From NCBI RefSeq assembly GCF_006658505.1, contig NZ_VFUZ01000041.1, positions 1 to 37,182 on the forward strand: a DNA stretch of 37,182 nucleotides. The letters run 5' to 3'. The notes under the pieces were generated by a model. The model was given only the letters and a program-made list of their open reading frames with translations. It made no database searches and was not told the origin of the DNA. A program made the position numbers and the translations under genes. This DNA is from Mesorhizobium sp. B2-4-15. GTDB lineage: Bacteria; Pseudomonadota; Alphaproteobacteria; Rhizobiales; Rhizobiaceae. Below are positions 23,534-32,020 of the stretch, piece by piece (the first letter of the stretch is position 1; the number at the start of each line of letters is the position of its first letter).

Positions 23534-25030
23534 ATGACGCTGAATTTCGACCCCAGGGCGAAGGCGACCACGCTTTACCACGGCGAATTCCGGCCGATGT
23601 TCATCGGCGGCAAGTGGGTTCCGGCGCAATCCGGCCAGGAGATGCGGGCGCTCAATCCGGCGACGGGCGAAGTGCTGGCCACGGTGCCGCGCGGGGGAGC
23701 CGCGGATATCGATGCGGCGGTCGCCGCCGCGCGCGCGGCCTTCGAAGGACCGTGGTCAAAATTCTCGCCCTACGAGCGGCAGTGCGTGCTTCTCAGGATC
23801 GCGGACCTGTTCGAGACGCATTGGGAAGAGCTCAGTGTTTCCGACACGCTCGACATGGGGCTGCCGATCACGCGCACGCTCGCCAACCGCCGCCGTGTCA
23901 TCGGCATGCTGCGCTTCTACGCCGGCATGGCGACCGCGCTGCACGGCGAGGCGATCGACAATTCCATCCCCGGCGAGATCGTCTCCTTCACCCGGCGCGA
24001 GCCAGTGGGTGTCGTCGGCGCGATCATCCCCTGGAATGCGCCGACCGCCTCGTCGATCTGGAAGATCGCGCCGGCGCTCGCCACGGGCTGCGCCATCGTG
24101 CTGAAGCCTTCGGAGGACGCGTCGTTGACGCCGCTGCTGATCGCACGGCTGATGCAGGAAGCCGGCGTGCCTGACGGCGTGGTCAACATCGTCACGGGAA
24201 CGGGTGCGGAGGCCGGCGCGCGGCTTGCCGAACATCCCGACGTCAACAAGATCGTCTTCACCGGTTCGACGCAGACCGGGCAGGCCATCGCGCGGGCGGG
24301 CGTCGCCAACCTCAAACGCGTTTCGCTGGAGCTTGGCGGCAAGTCGCCTGTTATCGTCTGCCGTGATGCCGACATCGACAAGGCTGTTCCAGTCGCGGCA
24401 ATGGCGGTGTTCGTGCATTCGGGCCAGATCTGCATTGCCGGTTCGCGCCTGTTCGTGGCGCGCGAGATCCACGACGAATTCGTGCGCCGGGTCGCCGAGT
24501 TCGCCGGCAGACTGCGCATCGGCCATGGCATCGAGGCGGAGACCGAAATCGGGCCGCTCATCAATGCCCGCCAGGCCGCCAAGGTGGAGGGCTATATCAA
24601 GGCCGGCAGCGACGAGGGCGCCGAACTGGTCGCCGGCGGCTCGCGGCTGACGGGCGCGCTCTATGATGGCGGCAATTTCATCGCGCCGACCGTGTTCGGT
24701 TCGGTGTCGGACAAGATGACCATCGCGCGCGAGGAAATCTTCGGGCCGGTCATTTCCGCCATGCCCTTCGACACGCTGGACGAGGCCGTCGCACGGGCCA
24801 ATGCGACGCCCTACGGGCTGGCCGCCGGCATCTTCACCACCCATCTGGGCACCGCACACAAGCTCGCGCGCCGCATCAAGGCCGGCTCTGTCTGGGTAAA
24901 CATGTACCATGCCATCGACCCAGCGGTGCCATTCGGCGGCATGAAGATGTCCGGCTACGGCCGCGAGGGCGGCACCGAGCACCTGCACGAATATCTGGAG
25001 ACGAAGTCGATCTGGATCCAGACCGACTGA
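23534..25030 (+). CDS. Aldehyde dehydrogenase family protein
   Basis: NAD(P)-dependent enzyme (498 residues) oxidising an aldehyde to the carboxylic acid. All core residues are present: Asn168 in IIPWNAP, Lys191 in IVLKPSE, GSTQTG at about 244-249 for the nucleotide, Glu266 in ELGGKSP, and catalytic Cys300 in SGQICIAGSR. EEIFGPV and PFGGMKMSGYGREGG complete the family pattern. GAGGAGG before ATG 23534 fixes the start. The nearest types are betaine-, phenylacet- or vanillin-like aldehyde dehydrogenases; the substrate cannot be chosen from sequence. It stands alone behind a palindromic operator, so it is probably induced by its substrate through an unlinked regulator. Confidence 0.9.
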   Translation: MTLNFDPRAKATTLYHGEFRPMFIGGKWVPAQSGQEMRALNPATGEVLATVPRGGAADIDAAVAAARAAFEGPWSKFSPYERQCVLLRIADLFETHWEELSVSDTLDMGLPITRTLANRRRVIGMLRFYAGMATALHGEAIDNSIPGEIVSFTRREPVGVVGAIIPWNAPTASSIWKIAPALATGCAIVLKPSEDASLTPLLIARLMQEAGVPDGVVNIVTGTGAEAGARLAEHPDVNKIVFTGSTQTGQAIARAGVANLKRVSLELGGKSPVIVCRDADIDKAVPVAAMAVFVHSGQICIAGSRLFVAREIHDEFVRRVAEFAGRLRIGHGIEAETEIGPLINARQAAKVEGYIKAGSDEGAELVAGGSRLTGALYDGGNFIAPTVFGSVSDKMTIAREEIFGPVISAMPFDTLDEAVARANATPYGLAAGIFTTHLGTAHKLARRIKAGSVWVNMYHAIDPAVPFGGMKMSGYGREGGTEHLHEYLETKSIWIQTD

Positions 25031-25191
25031 GGGCAGTGGCGGTCAAGTTGATCAACCGCTCCGAGAAGCCATGGCGCACCTTAACCATGCTGCGGGGGAA
25101 ATCCGCTGGCGCCGCCGTTTCCCAGGAACTTTTCTTCCTCTGGCGATTTTCGATATAAGATGGAATCGGAACGGCCAGGAGGGTGTTGCCG

Positions 25192-25461
25192 ATGAAACGG
25201 GTTGCGATCTCAGCTCTTGCCCTGGCTGTGGCTTGTGCCATGTCCTCGTCGGCGCTCGCCGGCACCAGGCATCGCCACTATCAGCCCGAACCGGTACGTT
25301 ACGTTCCCGCCGATGACGACCTCATCGACTTCCTGTTCGGTGGCCCGCGCTACTACGACCAGCAGCTGTTCACCACCGCCGCCGGCGCCTGCTCCTACGA
25401 TCGGATAGGTCCGGACGCGAATGCGCTGAACAAGATCAACGACCATCATTGCGGAAAATAG
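25192..25461 (+). CDS. Small exported hypothetical protein
   Basis: Protein of 89 residues. AGGAGG (25177-25182) lies 9 bases before ATG 25192. The first 23-24 residues (MKRVAISALALAVACAMSSS, then ALAG) form a clear Sec signal peptide, so the mature part is periplasmic or secreted. The mature region is short, with a His/Arg/Tyr-rich start, DDDLIDFLFGG, and two Cys near the end (GACSYDRIG and HHCGK) that could form one disulfide. TATAAG at about 25154 may be its -10. No family recognised. Confidence 0.65.
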   Translation: MKRVAISALALAVACAMSSSALAGTRHRHYQPEPVRYVPADDDLIDFLFGGPRYYDQQLFTTAAGACSYDRIGPDANALNKINDHHCGK

Positions 25462-25593
25462 CCGGCGCGCGGTCGTCGATGCGCAAACGCTGGTCTCTTC
25501 ACCAAAGTCTGCGGGAGATCCCGGCAACGGCTTGATGCCGCTGCCGTTTCGCGTGCCGCCCTGCGGCCCGTTGCACATTGGCGTTTTCAGGGT

Positions 25594-26772
25594 ATGATGA
25601 AAAGCGCCAATCGTGAGATTAAGATGAAAAAAAACTTCAGTCCTATCGACGTCGAGGCGGCAACAGCCAGCGACGTCCCCGACATCGCGCGCCTGCTGAG
25701 CTGGGCCTTCGGCTTCGGCAAGGCGCGATCGGACGAGTACATCGCCCATGTCGGCCTCGGCTCGCTCAGGCTGCTGCGGGGCGAGGGCGGGCGTCCGGAT
25801 GCCTGCGCGGCGCTGCTCGAGACAGCGCATGTCTTTCATGGAAGGCCGGTGCGGGCGGCCAACATCGCGCATGTGGCGATCGCGCCGGAGCGTCGCGGCC
25901 AGGGTCTGGCCGTTCCCTTCGTGGATGCCCTGTGCGCGGAGGCGCAAGGCAAGGGTGCCGTGATTGCCACGCTGTTTGCCTCGACGCGCCCGGTCTACCG
26001 CAAGAGCGGCTTCGAGCTCGCGGGCCACGAGATCGTCTATGAGGCCGAGACAGCCAGCCTCCCGGCGGCGAGCAAGCTCGCCTTCGAGCGTGTCGAACTG
26101 GACGATCCACGCATTGCCAAAGCCTATGCCGCCAAGGCGGGTCGCGAGGCGGGCCTGCTCAGCCGTGGCCCGGCGCATTGGAACGAGTTGCGGCGAGAGC
26201 CGACGGACGCGCTGGCCGCCTACCTGGCCGAAGGCGACGCGGCCTATCTGATCCTCGATATGGGCGACGAGGCCCGGCTCGATGTCCGCGACTGGTACGC
26301 CGCTTCTCCTGAAGCCGCGCAGGGCGTGCTTTCCTTCCTGGCCCGGTTTCGCTCGGTCTACCCGGTCGTGCGCTGGCATGGCGGTCCGCAGGACGATCTG
26401 GTGGCGGCAATGCCGGACAAAGGCTGGCGGCTCGCCCATCAGGAGGAATGGCTGCTGCGGGTGCTCGACCAGGCCGCGGCCCTGCGCCAGCGCGGCTACC
26501 ATGTCGATGCCGCCCGATTGGCGCTGCGCGTCGGGCCCGCGGAGACGGCGCTGGAGATCGGGATCAGGGATGGCGCCTCCGAGGTCGGCGAGGCAACCGG
26601 CGGATGCCCGACGGTTACCTTGCAGGCTCCGGCGTTCGTTCAGCTGTTCACGGGCTTTCGCAGCGCCTCGAAACTGGCGCAGTATGGCCAGGTGATCGGC
26701 GAGGCGGCTGACATACGTCTGTGTGACCAGCTGTTTGCCGGACCACCGCCCTGGGTGGCGGAGCATTTCTAG
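25594..26772 (+). CDS. Eis-like GNAT N-acetyltransferase
   Basis: Protein of 392 residues. An N-terminal GNAT domain (about 18-150) has ANIAHVAIAPERRGQGLAVPFVDAL, where VAIAPERRGQG is the acetyl-CoA pyrophosphate loop. A second GNAT-like part (about 150-285) and a C-terminal SCP2-like region (about 290-392, LRVGPAETALEIGIRDG) complete the three-part layout of the Eis family. The protein ends with Phe, as Eis proteins use a C-terminal carboxylate in catalysis. Eis enzymes acetylate amines such as aminoglycosides or protein lysines; the substrate here is unknown. ATG 25594 is used, but 25624 is also possible. The stop touches the first of three palindromic repeats. Confidence 0.8.
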   Translation: MMKSANREIKMKKNFSPIDVEAATASDVPDIARLLSWAFGFGKARSDEYIAHVGLGSLRLLRGEGGRPDACAALLETAHVFHGRPVRAANIAHVAIAPERRGQGLAVPFVDALCAEAQGKGAVIATLFASTRPVYRKSGFELAGHEIVYEAETASLPAASKLAFERVELDDPRIAKAYAAKAGREAGLLSRGPAHWNELRREPTDALAAYLAEGDAAYLILDMGDEARLDVRDWYAASPEAAQGVLSFLARFRSVYPVVRWHGGPQDDLVAAMPDKGWRLAHQEEWLLRVLDQAAALRQRGYHVDAARLALRVGPAETALEIGIRDGASEVGEATGGCPTVTLQAPAFVQLFTGFRSASKLAQYGQVIGEAADIRLCDQLFAGPPPWVAEHF

Positions 26773-26940
26773 AGCATGATCCCGAAAAGTGGGAACCGGT
26801 TTTCGGACAAGATCATGCTCAAGCAAGAACCGAGCATGATCCCGAAAAGTGGGAACCGGTTTTCGGACGAGATCATGCTCAAGCAAGGACCTGGCATGAT
26901 CCCGAAAAGTGGGAACCGGTTTTCGGACAAGATCATGCTC
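26772..26940. repeat. Three tandem 60-bp palindromic repeats
   Basis: Three copies with an exact 60-base period start near 26772, 26832 and 26892. Each unit is about 49 bases of palindrome plus an 11-base linker. The ends GAGCATGATC and GATCATGCTC are perfect 10-bp inverted repeats in the first copy; CCGAAAA and TTTTCGG form an inner stem. Copies differ at a few positions (the left ends of copies 2 and 3 and one internal base). A diverged relative lies at 31827-31944. Such elements occur throughout Rhizobiales genomes. They lie between the acetyltransferase stop and the RpiR start, so they form strong hairpins in the operon leader. Confidence 0.9.
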
Positions 26941-26957
26941 CAACAAAGAGACATTTC

Positions 26958-27785
26958 ATGACACATGCGCTTATTGCCTCGCTTCGGGCGGCGGCTGGGG
27001 ACATGACGCCGGCGCTGGCGCGCGTCGCGGATACGGTGCTGGCGCAGCCCGAAGCCACCTTGCGCCAGAGCATAACCGAACTTGCCGAGGCGTCCGCATC
27101 GTCGGAGGCCAGCGTCATGCGCTTCTGCCGCGACCAGGGTTTTACCGGCTTCCAGGATTTCAAGCTGGCCTTGGCCAAGGAATTGGCGACCGACGAGCGG
27201 GCGAGGGATATCGGGTCGCCGACCGACGATATCCAGCGGCTGGTGGAAACGGCCATCATCTCGCTGCGCGAAACAGAGCAGCTCATCGTCCGGGAGGATA
27301 TCGCCACGGCCTCGCGGCAACTCCTGGCGGCGACGGCGATCGACTGCTTTGGCATCGCCGCTTCCGCCATCACGGCGCAGTATCTCGCCTACAAGATGAC
27401 CCGCATCGGCAAGCTCAGCCGGGCGCTCGGCGATGCGCACCTGGCTGCCATGGCCGCGGGCACCACGCAGAAGAGTACCGTGCAGGTGGTGATTTCGAGT
27501 TCGGGCTCGACCATAGACGCGGTGCGCATTGCCGAGCTCGCGCGCGCGCAAGGCGCCTTCGTGATCGGCATCTCCAACCGCTCGAAAAGCCCGCTGGTCG
27601 CCGTTTGCGACCTTGCCCTGATCGCGTCATGGCCGGAGACGCCGCTGACCGGCGGCGCGTTCCCGTCGAAGATCAGCCAATTGCTGATCGTCGATGCGCT
27701 GGTGGCCGAGATGACGCGGCAGGATCCGGCGCGGCTGGTGCTGCTTGGCCGTACGGCGGAGGTCGTGAGTGACCGCAGCTTCTGA
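26958..27785 (+). CDS. MurR/RpiR family transcriptional regulator
   Basis: Sugar-phosphate-responsive regulator of 275 residues. The N-terminal RpiR-type helix-turn-helix (about 1-75) includes QSITELAEASASSEASVMRFCRDQGFTGFQDFKLAL, a close fit to the family. The SIS domain (about 115-255) carries IDCFGIAASAITAQYLAYKMTRIG and VVISSSGSTIDAVRIAELARAQGAFVIGISN, where the SSSG loop binds a sugar phosphate. The ATG lies just after the palindromic repeats, with only a weak AAAGAGA as ribosome-binding site. It overlaps the ROK kinase start by 17 bases, so regulator and kinase are co-translated. Likely controls this amino-sugar operon. Confidence 0.9.
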   Translation: MTHALIASLRAAAGDMTPALARVADTVLAQPEATLRQSITELAEASASSEASVMRFCRDQGFTGFQDFKLALAKELATDERARDIGSPTDDIQRLVETAIISLRETEQLIVREDIATASRQLLAATAIDCFGIAASAITAQYLAYKMTRIGKLSRALGDAHLAAMAAGTTQKSTVQVVISSSGSTIDAVRIAELARAQGAFVIGISNRSKSPLVAVCDLALIASWPETPLTGGAFPSKISQLLIVDALVAEMTRQDPARLVLLGRTAEVVSDRSF

Positions 27786-28665
27786 CCGCGCGGTGTTTGC
27801 CGTCGACATTGGCGGGACCAAGATCGCCGCCGCCGAAGTGCACGGCCGGCATTTGCTCGACCGGCGCCAGACGGCGACGCCGAGGACTGGCAGGGGCGAC
27901 GATCTTGTCGCCGCGATTGCCGGGCTTGCGCCGAAGCATGCGGTCAGTGCCGTCGCCGTCGCCACCACCGGCATCGTCCGCGACGGCGCGCTGACCGCGC
28001 TCAACCCGCGGACCTTGCCGATCGAGAACGGCTATCCCCTGGCCAAGGCGCTGGAAACGGCGCTCGGCGTGCCGCCGCTGGTCGTCAATGATGCCCAGGC
28101 GGCGGCCTGGGCCGAATTCACCGTCGGCGCCGGCCGGGGTTATCGCAACTTCGCTTTCTTCACAGTCTCCACCGGCATTGGCTGCGGCCTGGTGATCGAC
28201 GGCCGCCTCCAGGTCGGCGCCACGGGGCTGGCCGGCCATGTCGGGCATACCATGTCCGACCCGGGTGGCGTGATCTGTGGTTGCGGCCGACATGGCTGCC
28301 TGGAGACGATCGCCTCGGGCACCGCGCTTGCCCGTCGCGGCAGCGAGCGGCTCGGTCGTAAAGTTGGCGCGCCGGATCTGTTCGCGGCCGCCAGGCAGGG
28401 CGACAGGATCGCCGCCGAGGTGATCGCCTCCGCCGTCGATGCGCTGGTCAACGGCTTCGCCGACCTGACGGCGGCCGTCGACATCGATTGCTTCGCGGTC
28501 GGCGGCGGCGTCGGGCTGGCGGAGGGCTTCATCGAGGCGCTGAAGGTGCGCTCCCTGCAGCTTCCAGCCGTCTTCCAGCGCCCGATCGTTGCCGCGAAGG
28601 CCGGCGCCGATGCGGGTCTGTTGGGGGTCGCGCTGCTTTTTGATGGAAATTTTCATCTAAAATAA
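27769..28665 (+). CDS. nanK: ROK family kinase, NanK-like (N-acetylmannosamine kinase)
   Basis: Sugar kinase of 298 residues. ATP-binding DIGGTK (13-18), catalytic Asp108 in VVNDAQ, substrate and zinc region GLAGHVGHTMSDPGG (153-167) with His157 and His160, and the zinc motif CGCGRHGCLE (Cys170, Cys172, Cys177). The GHVGHT variant, in place of the E-x-G-H of glucokinases, recalls NanK. The gene starts at GTG 27769 with GGAGG six bases upstream and overlaps the RpiR gene. The NanE-like epimerase gene next to it supports N-acetylmannosamine phosphorylation, but another N-acetylhexosamine is possible. Confidence 0.82.
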   Translation: MTAASDRAVFAVDIGGTKIAAAEVHGRHLLDRRQTATPRTGRGDDLVAAIAGLAPKHAVSAVAVATTGIVRDGALTALNPRTLPIENGYPLAKALETALGVPPLVVNDAQAAAWAEFTVGAGRGYRNFAFFTVSTGIGCGLVIDGRLQVGATGLAGHVGHTMSDPGGVICGCGRHGCLETIASGTALARRGSERLGRKVGAPDLFAAARQGDRIAAEVIASAVDALVNGFADLTAAVDIDCFAVGGGVGLAEGFIEALKVRSLQLPAVFQRPIVAAKAGADAGLLGVALLFDGNFHLK

Positions 28666-28687
28666 TTTCTTGACAAAAAGTTTCATC
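28642..28687. promoter_or_regulatory. Candidate RpiR operator and promoter before nanE
   Basis: GATGGAAATTTTCATC (28642-28657) is a near-perfect palindrome at the very end of the kinase gene. TTTCATC recurs at 28681-28687, 30 bases from its first copy, i.e. three helical turns. TTGACA at 28670-28675 lies between them as a possible -35; no good -10 follows at 16-18 bases. The AT-rich sequence stands out from the GC-rich surroundings. Control by the neighbouring RpiR protein is inference. Confidence 0.4.
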
Positions 28688-28737
28688 CACGATTGTCTGG
28701 AGGGGCAAATGCTTCCCTATGCAAGGAGATGCTCCAG

Positions 28738-29460
28738 GTGCAGGCCCCCCAGGCGCAAGGCGATGTGCTCGCCCGGCTCGATGGAACGCTGGTCGTGTCT
28801 TGCCAGGCGGAATCCCGCATGCCGCTTGATGCTCCCGAGCATATCGCCGCCATCGCCCGGTCGGTCGTCCTCGGCGGCGCTGCCGGTGTGCGCATCGAGG
28901 GTGCCGCGAACATAGGAGCCGTCCGCACGCAGGTCAGCGTTCCCATCATCGGCCTGATCAAGGCGCGCCGTGCCGGCACCGAGGTCTACATCACCCCGAC
29001 GCTCGCCAATGTGGCCTCGATCGTCGAGGCCGGTGCCGATATCGTGGCCCTCGACGCCACCAACAGGCCGCGCCCGACCGATCTCAAGATGATGTTCGAT
29101 GCGATCGCGCAGAAGGGGCGCCTGTCGATGGGCGATGTCAGCACGTTCGACGAAGCCAGGCGCGCCCTCGATGCCGGCGCCTCCCTGATCAGCACCACAA
29201 TGGCCGGCTACACGTCCTATTCCAACCAGCAGGGCGGACCGGATTTCCAGCTGATGGAAGAGCTCGCCGGCGCTGGCCTGCCGTTTGTCGCCGAGGGGCG
29301 CATCTGGACGCAGCAGGAGGCGGTCCGCTGCTTCGAGCTCGGCGCCCGCTTCATTGTCGTAGGCGGCGCCATCACGCGGCCCGACGCCATCACCCGCCAT
29401 TTCGCCGACAAGGTCGCCGCCTGGAGCGCCGGCCCGCAATTGAAAAGGAACCAGTCATGA
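28738..29460 (+). CDS. nanE: N-acetylmannosamine-6-phosphate 2-epimerase, NanE-like
   Basis: TIM-barrel epimerase converting ManNAc-6-phosphate to GlcNAc-6-phosphate. Family motifs: LVVSCQAESRMP near the start, AGVRIEGAANI, PIIGLIKARRAGTEVYITPT (catalytic Lys in GLIK), GADIVALDATNRPRP, LISTTMAGYTSY, and FVAEGRIWTQQEA before IVVGGAITRPDAIT. The length (240 residues) fits. The start is uncertain: GTG 28738 has AAGGAG 9 bases upstream; ATG 28729 overlaps that site and TTG 28693 is also open. The stop overlaps the next gene's ATG by 4 bases. It works after the kinase in the same operon. Confidence 0.87.
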   Translation: MQAPQAQGDVLARLDGTLVVSCQAESRMPLDAPEHIAAIARSVVLGGAAGVRIEGAANIGAVRTQVSVPIIGLIKARRAGTEVYITPTLANVASIVEAGADIVALDATNRPRPTDLKMMFDAIAQKGRLSMGDVSTFDEARRALDAGASLISTTMAGYTSYSNQQGGPDFQLMEELAGAGLPFVAEGRIWTQQEAVRCFELGARFIVVGGAITRPDAITRHFADKVAAWSAGPQLKRNQS

Positions 29461-30473
29461 TCAAGCGCCGCCGCGTTGCCGTTATCGGTGCGGGCTTCAT
29501 GGGCTCCATGCATGCCGCGATCTTCGCCAACATGGTCGGCTGCGAACTGGCGGCGATCGTCGATCCCAATCTGGAACTGGCCGGCGCCGTTGCCGCGAAG
29601 GCGCCGGGCTGCAAGGTCTATGCCGGCCATGAGGCGCTGCTGACGGCCGAGCGCGATCTCGACCTCGTCTCGATCTGCACGCCCGACAATCTGCATCTCG
29701 CGCCGGCGGTTGCCGTGGCCAAGGCCGGCATCAACATCTTCGTCGAGAAGCCGATCTCTTCCACCGTCGAGGATGCGCAGGCCATCATCGCGGCGTGCGA
29801 CGCGGCCAAGGTCAAGCTCGGCATCGGCTATCTCCTGCGCTTCGATCCGCGCTACGCCGCCGCCAAGGAACTGATGATTTCAGGCAAGATCGGCGAACCG
29901 ATCCACATCTATGCCCGGCGCAACAGCGCGCGCACCGAAGGGCCCAAGCGTTACGGCGGCAAGCTGCCGCTGGCGCTGCATGTCACCGTGCACGATGTCG
30001 ACATGGTGCTGTGGATGCTCGACGGGCAGCGGCCGGTTTCGGTCTATGCCCAGCAGACCAACAGACTGCTCGGCGCGTCGGGCACGCAGGACAGCCTGGC
30101 CGCGATCGTACGTTTCTCCGGCGGCACGGTGGTGAATTTCGAAAGCGCCTGGTCGTTGCCGGCCGGCGCGCGCCACATGATCGATGCCCGTATGGAGCTG
30201 ATCGGCACCGAAGGGTCTTTCGAGGTCCAGTGCGGCGACAGCGGCCTTTACTACGCCAGCAATGAGACGTCGCGAGAGATCGATACCCAGCATTGGCCTG
30301 TCGTCAACGGCCGTCTCGACGGCGACCTGGCGCGTCAGCTCGGCGGCCTGCTGGCCTGGCTCGATGGCGCTGACATGCCGATCGCCAGCGGCCGCGATGC
30401 CCTTCGTTCGCTCGAACTCACACTGGCGATGATGCAGTCGGCGCAGAGCGGCGAAATCGTGCGCCTCGCTTAG
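29457..30473 (+). CDS. Gfo/Idh/MocA family oxidoreductase
   Basis: NAD(P)-dependent sugar or polyol dehydrogenase of 338 residues. The N-terminal Rossmann domain has RRVAVIGAGFMGSMHAAIFANM (dinucleotide GxGxxG), VSICTPDNLH and the family motif EKPISST with the conserved Lys near residue 97. The C-terminal substrate domain includes VHDVDMVLWMLDG, with the His and Asp placed as in inositol dehydrogenase-like enzymes. Overlaps nanE by ATGA. A dehydrogenase is not part of the standard ManNAc route, so this operon may handle an oxidised or modified amino sugar. The substrate cannot be deduced. Confidence 0.88.
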   Translation: MIKRRRVAVIGAGFMGSMHAAIFANMVGCELAAIVDPNLELAGAVAAKAPGCKVYAGHEALLTAERDLDLVSICTPDNLHLAPAVAVAKAGINIFVEKPISSTVEDAQAIIAACDAAKVKLGIGYLLRFDPRYAAAKELMISGKIGEPIHIYARRNSARTEGPKRYGGKLPLALHVTVHDVDMVLWMLDGQRPVSVYAQQTNRLLGASGTQDSLAAIVRFSGGTVVNFESAWSLPAGARHMIDARMELIGTEGSFEVQCGDSGLYYASNETSREIDTQHWPVVNGRLDGDLARQLGGLLAWLDGADMPIASGRDALRSLELTLAMMQSAQSGEIVRLA

Positions 30474-30537
30474 GGGGTGAGAACCACGGTCGGAATTTGA
30501 AACGAGGCCACAGCGGCCCAACAATGGGAGATGAGAA

Positions 30538-31830
30538 ATGCTAAACAGACGCAATGTGTTGATGCTTGGCGTGGCCGCAGCCGCGCTTGCCGTGGCCCTG
30601 CCGGCCTCGGCGCAGGACAAGCCGTTCGCCGGCGTGCAGCTGTCCGTCCTGCTCGAAGGCCATCCGACGACCGACGCCATCCAGAAGCTGCTGCCGGCCT
30701 TCAAGGAAGCGACCGGCATCGACGTCGCGCTCGAAGTGGTGCCCGAGCAGGACATCACGGCCAAGGAACTGCTTGAGTTCTCCTCCAAGTCCGGCCGCTA
30801 TGACGTCGTCCAGAACAATATCATCTACCTGCCCGGCTTCGTGAAGTCGGGCTACATCGTGCCGCTCGACGATTTCCTGGCCAAGCACAAGGAGAACTTC
30901 GACAAGGCCGATTTCGTGCCCGGCTATTTCAACACCAACATTGTCGACGGCAAGGTCTACGGGCTTCCGGTCTATGGCGAAAGCACCTTCGTCATGTACC
31001 GCAAGGACCTGTTCGAGCAGTATGGTCTCGCCGCGCCCAAGACGTTCGACGACATCGAGAACGCGGCCAAGACCATTTCGGAAAAGACCGGCAAGAAGAT
31101 CGCCGGCATCACCATGCGCGGCCAGCAAGGCATCCAGGGCGTCTATGTCTGGGCGGCCTATCTCTGGGGCTTCGGCGGCTCGTTCCTCGACGCCAGCGGC
31201 AAGTCGGCGCTGGCGACGCCGGACGGTGTCTCGGCACTCGAGGCCTTCACGAAGGTGCTCAAGGATTACGGCCCGGTCGGCGTCGCCAATTTCGGCTGGG
31301 AGGAGAACCGGCTGCTGTTCCAGCAGGGCAAGGCGGCGATTACGCTCGATGCCACGGTCAACGGCGCCTACAACGAAGACCCCACTGTCTCCACGGTCGT
31401 GGGCAAGGTCGGCTATGTGCCGGTGCCGATGAAGTCGTCCTCGCCCAAGGGCGGTTCGTCCTCGCTCGCCGTGCACTCGATGTATGTCTCGGCCGAATCC
31501 AAGAACCAGGAAGCGGCCGCCCTGTTCGCCGCCTGGGCGACCGCCAAGGAGCAGCAGTTGAAGGCGATCGAAACCGATCCCAATTCCGGCGTGACCTCGC
31601 TTTCGGTGTTGAACGGCGAGGCCTTCGGCAAGCGCTACGGCGCCTTCAAGGAGGGCATGATCGCCGCCATCAACGCCGGCAATCCGCAATATCTGCCGAC
31701 GGTGGAACAGGCCAACGAGATCATCAACAACACCGGTATCGCCGTCTCCAAGGCGCTGGCCGGCACGGCCAGCGCCGCCGATGCCTTGAAGGAGGCGGAT
31801 GAGGCCAACAACGCCGCGCTCGCCCGCTAG
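30538..31830 (+). CDS. Sugar ABC transporter substrate-binding protein
   Basis: Periplasmic binding protein (430 residues, extracellular solute-binding family 1). Signal peptide MLNRRNVLMLGVAAAALAVA with cleavage after ASA (about 26). The mature protein starts AFAGVQLSVLLEGHPT-like and shows the family segments YDVVQNNIIYLPGF, GKVYGLPVYGESTFVMYRKDLFEQYGL and GKAAITLDATVNGA. GGGAGATGAGAA precedes ATG 30538. It follows the oxidoreductase by 64 bases. Ligand presumably an amino sugar or related sugar, from the kinase and epimerase in the operon. The stop codon lies inside the left end of a palindromic repeat. Confidence 0.9.
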   Translation: MLNRRNVLMLGVAAAALAVALPASAQDKPFAGVQLSVLLEGHPTTDAIQKLLPAFKEATGIDVALEVVPEQDITAKELLEFSSKSGRYDVVQNNIIYLPGFVKSGYIVPLDDFLAKHKENFDKADFVPGYFNTNIVDGKVYGLPVYGESTFVMYRKDLFEQYGLAAPKTFDDIENAAKTISEKTGKKIAGITMRGQQGIQGVYVWAAYLWGFGGSFLDASGKSALATPDGVSALEAFTKVLKDYGPVGVANFGWEENRLLFQQGKAAITLDATVNGAYNEDPTVSTVVGKVGYVPVPMKSSSPKGGSSSLAVHSMYVSAESKNQEAAALFAAWATAKEQQLKAIETDPNSGVTSLSVLNGEAFGKRYGAFKEGMIAAINAGNPQYLPTVEQANEIINNTGIAVSKALAGTASAADALKEADEANNAALAR

Positions 31831-31944
31831 AGCATGATGCCGAGAAGCGTGAAGCGGTTTTCGGACGACATCATGCTCTATCTCTTTGACTTAGAGACGG
31901 ATTCAGATTTCAGGTCGATTCGACCTGAAATCATCCGGCTCTAG
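31827..31944. repeat. Composite palindromic repeat between binding-protein and permease genes
   Basis: Element of about 118 bases bounded by CTAGAGC (31827-31833) and GCTCTAG (31938-31944). The left half is related to the 60-bp repeats at 26772-26940 (AGCATGATGCC, GGTTTTCGGACGA, CATCATGCTCT). The right half contains a perfect 12-bp-arm hairpin, GATTTCAGGTCG-ATT-CGACCTGAAATC (31906-31932). It begins on the stop codon of the binding-protein gene. In ABC operons such hairpins often protect the upstream message, giving more binding protein than permease; that role here is inference. Confidence 0.85.
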
Positions 31945-32020
31945 GCGGGCAGGCGTGCCCTGCCGCGTGCGCTCCCTGTGCGCGGCAGGGCGAAATCCCC
32001 TTACTGATGGATTGAGCATC

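Noticed and set aside
26772..26940. CRISPR-like array
   Set aside because: Units are 60 bp with near-identical sequence throughout and no unique spacers, and each unit is itself a long palindrome. No cas genes are present.
25210..26946. Minus-strand frame of 578 codons opposite the acetyltransferase gene
   Set aside because: Antisense shadow; its repeated N-terminus is only the palindromic repeats read on the other strand.
26776..26961. Open frame encoding three copies of a 20-residue peptide
   Set aside because: It is the translation of the 60-bp palindromic repeats, whose period happens to be a multiple of three. There is no ribosome-binding site and the DNA hairpin structure explains the sequence.
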